From assembly GCA_900547685.1 (NCBI GenBank), contig URHS01000010.1, forward strand, positions 1-57,525: a stretch of DNA of 57,525 nucleotides. The letters run 5' to 3'. Below the pieces are notes generated by a model that saw only the letters and a program-made list of their open reading frames with translations, was not told where the DNA came from and did not search any database. The DNA comes from an uncultured Blautia sp. GTDB lineage: Bacteria; Bacillota; Clostridia; Lachnospirales; Lachnospiraceae. This document shows positions 53,034 to 57,525 of the stretch, piece after piece. Position 1 is the stretch's first letter; each line of letters begins with the position of its first letter. A program made the translations under genes and the position numbers.

Positions 53034-53543
53034 CTATGCAAAAATCTCATCTACAGATTTTCCACGAAGTTTTGCAACTTCTTCCGGAGTCTTTAACTGG
53101 CTTAAACCTGCGATTGTAGCGAGAACTACGTTCTGTTTGTTACGGGAACCCATACATTTTGTACGGATATTCTTAATACCTGCAAGTTCAATAACTGCAC
53201 GAGCTGGACCTCCGGCGATAACACCAGTACCTTCTGGAGCTTTCTTCAGCAGCATTTCTGCGCTTCCGAATTTTCCGATGAAGTCATGTGTAATACTTCC
53301 GTTTTCATCTCTTGCTACTGTAACTAATTTTTTCATAGCATCTTCTTTTCCTTTGCGGATTGCTTCAGGAATTTCAGTTGCTTTACCTAAACCTGCGCCA
53401 ACGTGTCCGTTGCCATCACCAACAACAACTAAAGCTGTGAAACGGAAGTTACGACCACCTTTAACAACTTTTGTTACACGCTTGATTGACACTACTTTTT
53501 CTTCTAATTCAAACTGACTAGCATCAATGATAGAACGTTTCAT
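53034..53543 (-). CDS. rpsE: 30S ribosomal protein S5
   Basis: 169 residues. S5 RNA-binding domain (KRVTKVVKGGRNFRFTALVVVG) and C-terminal fold with GTGVIAGGPARAVIELAGI, involved in decoding accuracy. GGGAGG lies before the ATG. Confidence 0.97.
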   Translation of the reverse strand: MKRSIIDASQFELEEKVVSIKRVTKVVKGGRNFRFTALVVVGDGNGHVGAGLGKATEIPEAIRKGKEDAMKKLVTVARDENGSITHDFIGKFGSAEMLLKKAPEGTGVIAGGPARAVIELAGIKNIRTKCMGSRNKQNVVLATIAGLSQLKTPEEVAKLRGKSVDEIFA

Positions 53544-53562
53544 GTGTTCATTTCCTCCCTTA

Positions 53563-53931
53563 TTAGAATTCTAACCCAGCTTCTCTTGCTGCGTCTGCTA
53601 ATGCTTTAACTTTTCCATGGTAAATGAAGCCGCCTCTATCGAAAACAACTTCTTTAATACCAGCTTCGATTGCTCTTTTTGCAATTACAGTTCCTAAGTA
53701 TGCTGCTGCATCAACGTTATTGGTTTTTTCTAACTCAGCTTTTACTTCTTTCTGTGTTGTAGAAGCAGAAACAAGAGTTCTTCCAACTGTATCGTCAATA
53801 ATTTGAGCATACATATGATTATTGCTGCGGAATACTGCTAAACGAGGTGTAGCAGATGTACCGCTAAGATGATTACGTAATCTTCTATGTTTTTTTGCGC
53901 GAACTTTCGCTCTTGATACTTTACTAACCAT
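53563..53931 (-). CDS. rplR: 50S ribosomal protein L18
   Basis: 122 residues, binds 5S rRNA; basic N-terminus VSKVSRAKVRAKKHRRLRN and conserved RLAVFRSNNHMYAQIIDD. Confidence 0.97.
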   Translation of the reverse strand: MVSKVSRAKVRAKKHRRLRNHLSGTSATPRLAVFRSNNHMYAQIIDDTVGRTLVSASTTQKEVKAELEKTNNVDAAAYLGTVIAKRAIEAGIKEVVFDRGGFIYHGKVKALADAAREAGLEF

Positions 53932-53948
53932 TTTTACACTCTCCTTAC

Positions 53949-54488
53949 TTATTTCTTACCAGTTTTACCAACTTTACGTCTGATAACTTCATCAGCATAT
54001 TTAATACCTTTACCTTTGTATGGTTCAGGTCTTCTCTTATCTCTGATTTCAGCAGCGTACTGGCCAACTTTTTCTTTGTCAATTCCGGATACAATAATTT
54101 TGTTTCCGTCTACTTTACAATCTAATCCTTCCGGATCTTCCATTTCTACTGGATGAGAGTAACCAAGGTTTAAAACTAATTTTTTACCCTGTTTTGCTGC
54201 TCTATAACCTACACCGTTAACTTCCAGAGTTTTTTCATATCCCTGGCTAACACCGATTACCATATTCTGGATCAGTGTTCTTGTTAAACCATGTAAAGCT
54301 TTCATTTTCTTTAAGTCGCTTGGTCTTGTAACAACTACATTACCATCTTCTAATTTGATTGACATTTCAACAGGTAACGCTTTTTCAAGTGTTCCTTTAG
54401 GACCTTTTACAGTCACTACATTGTTCTCAGCAATTTTAACTTCTACACCTGCTGGAACTGCTACAGGCAGTCTTCCGATACGTGACAT
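53949..54488 (-). CDS. rplF: 50S ribosomal protein L6
   Basis: 179 residues, two similar RNA-binding folds; MSRIGRLPVAVPAGV and C-terminal RDKRRPEPYKGKGIKY are typical. It follows the 385-nt repeat-filled spacer. Confidence 0.97.
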   Translation of the reverse strand: MSRIGRLPVAVPAGVEVKIAENNVVTVKGPKGTLEKALPVEMSIKLEDGNVVVTRPSDLKKMKALHGLTRTLIQNMVIGVSQGYEKTLEVNGVGYRAAKQGKKLVLNLGYSHPVEMEDPEGLDCKVDGNKIIVSGIDKEKVGQYAAEIRDKRRPEPYKGKGIKYADEVIRRKVGKTGKK

Positions 54489-54873
54489 ACCAATTTCCTC
54501 CTTACTTAGATTTTCGGAAGGGCCGATTATGGTTCCCTTCTGTTTTCAGTATTGCTATGAGCACTTAATAAGGTCATAGACCGAATTTAGTGCGAATGCA
54601 CATCTGACTCACTTAATGAGACAAGGTCGAATTTAGTGAACAGATGTTACACCTATATATGATAATGGACAAAGTCCTGTTATCCTCTCGCTTGGACATA
54701 ATAAAAAACTCGCTTGGACACATTCTGATTGTTTCATCAGACTCTAAGAGGGGTAAGTTCACTCAACTAAACTCAGCTCTCGCCTTTGGCTCCGCTTCGT
54801 TAAGGTTCGTGAACGACCTCGCACTAAGTTCAAGCTGCGCTTAGCAGTTTGCTTTCACTAAGTTGCTTTCGGC
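54489..54873 (-). repeat. Repeat-filled 385-nt spacer between rpsH and rplF (element B)
   Basis: No gene. The block 54740-54873 is homologous (about 80% by eye) to 55370-55506 and shares stretches such as AAGCTGAGTTTAG and GAGGT plus CCGAAAGCAACTTAGTGA (minus strand). The rest (54550-54660) holds imperfect palindromes built on GCACTTAATAAGGTC / GACCGAATTTAGTGC. On the minus strand the element starts immediately after the rpsH TAG stop. It can fold into several hairpins inside the ribosomal mRNA. It contains the open frame at 54644-54844 (plus), which I regard as a shadow. Confidence 0.75.
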
Positions 54874-55275
54874 CTACCAAACAAATGCTAAAACTTCTCC
54901 ACCTACATGAAGTTTTCTAGCTTCTTTGTCTGTGATAACTCCCTGGTTTGTAGAAAGGATTGCAATTCCTAATCCGCCTAATACTCTTGGAATTTCCTGG
55001 CTGCCAGCGTAAATACGAAGACCTGGTTTAGAAATTCTTTTAAGACCTGTAATGATTTTTTCATTTTTGTCTGCACCGTATTTTAATGTGATGCGGATTG
55101 TTTTGAATGCTCCATCTTCAAGAACATCATATTTTGCAATATAACCTTCTTTTAACAGAATGTCTGCAATAGCAAGTTTCATTTTAGATGCTGGAACATC
55201 TACTGTATCGTGTTTAGCAGTATTTGCGTTACGAATTCTTGTAAGCATATCTGCGATTGGATCGCTCATTGTCAT
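54874..55275 (-). CDS. rpsH: 30S ribosomal protein S8
   Basis: 133 residues; start MTMSDPIADMLTRIRNA and the RNA-binding C-terminal NQGVITDKEARKLHVGGEVL. Stop TAG abuts repeat element B. An upstream in-frame choice (MSDPI at 55269) differs by only two residues. Confidence 0.97.
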   Translation of the reverse strand: MTMSDPIADMLTRIRNANTAKHDTVDVPASKMKLAIADILLKEGYIAKYDVLEDGAFKTIRITLKYGADKNEKIITGLKRISKPGLRIYAGSQEIPRVLGGLGIAILSTNQGVITDKEARKLHVGGEVLAFVW

Positions 55276-55506
55276 GATAGTTTCCTCCTATAATTTAGAC
55301 TTTTCATGTAATAGTATTTTTTATTTTCTTTTTAAAATCTCCATTAGGTCTCGCTGAGGTATTCTCCCCGACACCTAAAGAAGGGGTATGTTCGCTCAGC
55401 TAAACTCAGCTTTCGCCTTTGGCTCAGCTTCGTTAAGATTTACGAACAACCTCGCACTAAGTTCGAGCATCGCCATTCGGCGATGTCTCACTAAGTTGCT
55501 TTCGGT
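55276..55506 (-). repeat. Repeat-filled 231-nt spacer between rpsN and rpsH (element A)
   Basis: No gene. The block 55370-55506 matches element B. On the minus strand the sequence runs from the rpsN TAA stop straight into ACCGAAAGCAACTTAGTGA, with GCCGAATGGC and CTCAGCT-type short palindromes. The region 55276-55369 is AT-rich, holds the rpsH ribosome site and no further repeat. Confidence 0.75.
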
Positions 55507-55692
55507 TTACCAGCTTGCTTTTTTAACTCCTGGAATCTGTCCTTTGTATGCTAATTCACGGAAGCAAACACGGCAAATACCGTATTTTCTTAAGTAAGCA
55601 TGTGGACGTCCACAGATACGGCAACGGCTGTATTCTCTTGTGGAGAATTTCTGTTTGCGCTGCTGTTTAACTTTCATTGCTGTTTTAGCCAT
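55507..55692 (-). CDS. rpsN: 30S ribosomal protein S14, zinc-binding (type Z)
   Basis: 61 residues, the short zinc form. Two CxxC pairs CRIC and CRVC (about residues 24-43) hold the zinc. Ends KKASW then TAA, followed directly by repeat element A. Contrast with zinc-free S14, which is about 90 residues. Confidence 0.97.
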   Translation of the reverse strand: MAKTAMKVKQQRKQKFSTREYSRCRICGRPHAYLRKYGICRVCFRELAYKGQIPGVKKASW

Positions 55693-55714
55693 GAATTTTC
55701 CCTCCTAATTTATC

Positions 55715-56254
55715 TTACTTTGCAAATGGCATATTAAATAATGTCAATAATTCACGAGCTTCTTCGTCTGTTTTAGCAGTAGTTACGAAAATAATATCCA
55801 TACCTCTTACTTTATCGACTTTATCGTATTCCACTTCAGGGAAAATTAACTGCTCTTTGATTCCCAGTGCGTAGTTTCCTCTGCCGTCAAAAGCATTTGG
55901 ATTAACGCCGCGGAAGTCACGTACTCGAGGCAGTGCTAAGTTGATGAGACGATCAGCAAATTCATACATTTTTTCGCCTCTTAATGTTACTTTACAACCG
56001 ATTGGCATACCTTCACGAATTTTGAAGTTAGCAACGGAATTTTTAGCTTTTGTTGTAACAGCTTTCTGACCTGTGATTAATTCCATGTCAGCTACAGCTG
56101 CGTCTAACAATTTAGCGTTATCTTTGGCTTCACCTACACCCATGTTAACAACGATTTTGTCGAGTTTCGGCACTTCCATGATATTCTTATAACCAAACTT
56201 TTTGATCATAGCATCTACGATCTCATTTTTGTACATTTCTTTCAGTCTGCTCAC
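55715..56254 (-). CDS. rplE: 50S ribosomal protein L5
   Basis: 179 residues, binds 5S rRNA; MSRLKEMYKNEIVDAM, VVNMGVGEAKDNAK and GMDIIFVTTAKTDEEAR landmarks. Confidence 0.97.
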   Translation of the reverse strand: MSRLKEMYKNEIVDAMIKKFGYKNIMEVPKLDKIVVNMGVGEAKDNAKLLDAAVADMELITGQKAVTTKAKNSVANFKIREGMPIGCKVTLRGEKMYEFADRLINLALPRVRDFRGVNPNAFDGRGNYALGIKEQLIFPEVEYDKVDKVRGMDIIFVTTAKTDEEARELLTLFNMPFAK

Positions 56255-56275
56255 TTTAAATGGCCTCCTCTCTTA

Positions 56276-56581
56276 TTAATCGATTACTTTGCCTGTAGTT
56301 TTAGCAACACGCACTTTTTTACCATCTTCAACTTTAAAGCCTACTCTGGTAGCTTTTCCTTCATGCATAACCATTACGTTAGATGCATCAATCCAAGCTT
56401 CTCTATTTACAATACCGCCCTGCTGATTAGCCATGGATGGTTTTGTATGTTTTGTGATCATGTTTACGCCTTCAACCAGAACAGCGCCTTTTTTCGGATT
56501 AACAGAGATTACTTTTCCTTCTTTGTCTTTATCTTTACCAGCGATAACTTTTACAGTATCACCTTTTTTAATCTTAAACAT
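56276..56581 (-). CDS. rplX: 50S ribosomal protein L24
   Basis: 101 residues with a KOW motif (KKGDTVKVIAGKDKDKEGKV) and a C-terminal tail; early 50S assembly protein. Confidence 0.97.
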   Translation of the reverse strand: MFKIKKGDTVKVIAGKDKDKEGKVISVNPKKGAVLVEGVNMITKHTKPSMANQQGGIVNREAWIDASNVMVMHEGKATRVGFKVEDGKKVRVAKTTGKVID

Positions 56582-56593
56582 CAGGCTTACCTC

Positions 56594-56962
56594 CTATAAT
56601 ACTTCCGGAGCTAAGGAAACAATTTTCATAAACTGTTTATCACGAAGCTCTCTGGCTACTGGTCCAAAAATACGAGTTCCTTTTGGTGTTTTATCATCTT
56701 TAATGATAACAGCAGCGTTTTCATCGAACTTAATGTAAGAACCATCTTTACGACGAACACCTTTTACACTACGAACAACAACGGCTTTTACAACATCACC
56801 TTTTTTCACAACACCGCCTGGTGTTGCATCTTTAACAGTAGCAACGATTACATCACCGATGTTCGCATATCTTCTAGTAGAACCACCCAAAACACGGATG
56901 CAGAGGATTTCTTTTGCACCTGTATTGTCAGCGACTCTAAGTCTACTTTCCTGTTGAATCAT
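56594..56962 (-). CDS. rplN: 50S ribosomal protein L14
   Basis: 122 residues; MIQQESRLRVADNTGAKEIL and GPVARELRDKQFMKIVSLAPEVL. Directly upstream of rplX. Confidence 0.98.
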   Translation of the reverse strand: MIQQESRLRVADNTGAKEILCIRVLGGSTRRYANIGDVIVATVKDATPGGVVKKGDVVKAVVVRSVKGVRRKDGSYIKFDENAAVIIKDDKTPKGTRIFGPVARELRDKQFMKIVSLAPEVL

Positions 56963-56983
56963 GCTTAGATTCCTCCTTACAAA

Positions 56984-57238
56984 TTATTTTGCTCTTTCTA
57001 CTACTTCAACAAGTCTCCATCTTTTATCTTTAGATAATGGTCTTGTTTCCATAACTTTTACAGTATCACCGATTTTGCATGTGTTTTCTTCATCATGCGC
57101 TTTTAATTTATATGTTCTCTTTACGATTTTTCCATAAAGAGGATGTTTAACGTGGTTTTCAATAGCTACAACAATGGTCTTGTCCATTTTGTCACTTACA
57201 ACTTTACCAACACGTGTTTTTCTAAGATTTCTTTCCAC
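56984..57238 (-). CDS. rpsQ: 30S ribosomal protein S17
   Basis: 84 residues, OB fold; RNLRKTRVGKVVSDKMDKTI and DTVKVMETRPLSKDKRWRL match S17. Confidence 0.97.
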   Translation of the reverse strand: MERNLRKTRVGKVVSDKMDKTIVVAIENHVKHPLYGKIVKRTYKLKAHDEENTCKIGDTVKVMETRPLSKDKRWRLVEVVERAK

Positions 57239-57277
57239 GATTATGCTGCTCCTTTCTATTTATGAGGAAGTAATTCC

Positions 57278-57481
57278 TTATGCATTTGCTTTCTGAGCAA
57301 TCAAAGTCTGGATTCTAGCGATGTTCTTACGAACTTCTTTAATTCTGCTTGTATTGTCCAGCTGATTTGTTGCATTCTGAAATCTCAAGTTAAAGAGTTC
57401 CTTTTTAGCAGCTACTAATTCTTCCTGTAATTCTGCAGCTGATTTTGTCTTTAAATCTTCTACATAATTTTTAATTTTCAC
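57278..57481 (-). CDS. rpmC: 50S ribosomal protein L29
   Basis: 67 residues from GTG 57481 (MKIKNYVEDLKTKSA), preceded by GGTGAT at 5-nt spacing. An earlier GTG at 57490 would begin inside that site and is less likely. Landmark AELQEELVAAKKELFNLRFQ. Overlaps the last codons of rplP by 11 nt. Confidence 0.95.
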   Translation of the reverse strand: MKIKNYVEDLKTKSAAELQEELVAAKKELFNLRFQNATNQLDNTSRIKEVRKNIARIQTLIAQKANA

Positions 57482-57525
57482 TGTTATCACCGCCTTCTAA
57501 GTCTGCACGAGAAACGATTTTACAT
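57471..57525 (-). CDS. rplP: 50S ribosomal protein L16, C-terminal fragment cut by window edge
   Basis: The last 17 codons are readable, ending CKIVSRADLEGGDNSEN then TAA at 57471. The expected order rplP-rpmC-rpsQ and the L16-like basic end support the call. The rest of the gene lies beyond the window. Confidence 0.8.
   Translation of the reverse strand, partial: CKIVSRADLEGGDNSEN

Noticed and set aside
54644..54844. Open frame on the plus strand in element B encoding an LNSALAFGSASLR-type peptide, with a similar one at 55388-55597
   Set aside because: Both arise because the repeat block is shared; no ribosome site, and they run against the ribosomal operon. Treated as shadow frames of the repeat.

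Overview
The window looks like chromosome from a low-GC, Gram-positive gut-type member of the Clostridia, most likely Lachnospiraceae. The grounds are a PolC-type replicative polymerase, a type III glutamine synthetase, a zinc-ribbon S14, a DarA-type c-di-AMP receptor, an FtsEX/M23 division module, and a DUF5717/DUF5716 gene pair that I associate with Lachnospiraceae. Family assignment rests on recognising protein families, not on a database search. No IS element, prophage or CRISPR array was seen.

Layout. 1-4.5 kb: a truncated M14 carboxypeptidase, a membrane-anchored HAD hydrolase, and purB with an NhaC antiporter. 4.6-10.2 kb: a three-gene cytoplasmic operon (DUF5717 giant scaffold, divergent Hsp70-like protein, TPR protein) of unknown function. 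10.3-13.9 kb: a CobD-like PLP enzyme, purC, and an MFS efflux gene behind a long hairpin leader. 13.9-21.8 kb: an operon of XpaC-like membrane protein, TelA-like protein, ispG and polC. 22-27.7 kb: ilvE, darA, tRNA-Gly(GCC), a nitroreductase, a GntR/ABC transporter operon and an amidase. 27.8-31.5 kb: a GH2 glycosidase with a GPH-family sugar symporter. 31.6-37.5 kb: a cell-envelope cluster (ftsE, ftsX, M23 hydrolase, CtpA protease, acetyltransferase) with a PucR-type regulator upstream. 37.7-45.1 kb: a WecG-like protein, a MoxR/VWA pair, type III glutamine synthetase, an MntP-like pump and a lipid kinase. 45.2-57.5 kb: the alpha, adk-infA and spc parts of the ribosomal protein superoperon, all on the minus strand.

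The ribosomal region is unusual. Hairpin terminators separate secY from adk and infA from rpmJ. A 285-nt structured spacer lies between rpmJ and rpsM. Two related repeat elements occupy the rpsN-rpsH and rpsH-rplF junctions, each starting at the stop codon of the gene before it.

The best candidate for an undescribed system is the 4.6-10.2 kb operon. Its middle gene keeps the Hsp70 fold landmarks and a substrate-binding-like beta domain, but has lost the phosphate-binding loops and the helical lid. It is co-transcribed with a 1179-residue scaffold and a TPR protein, from a near-consensus promoter.
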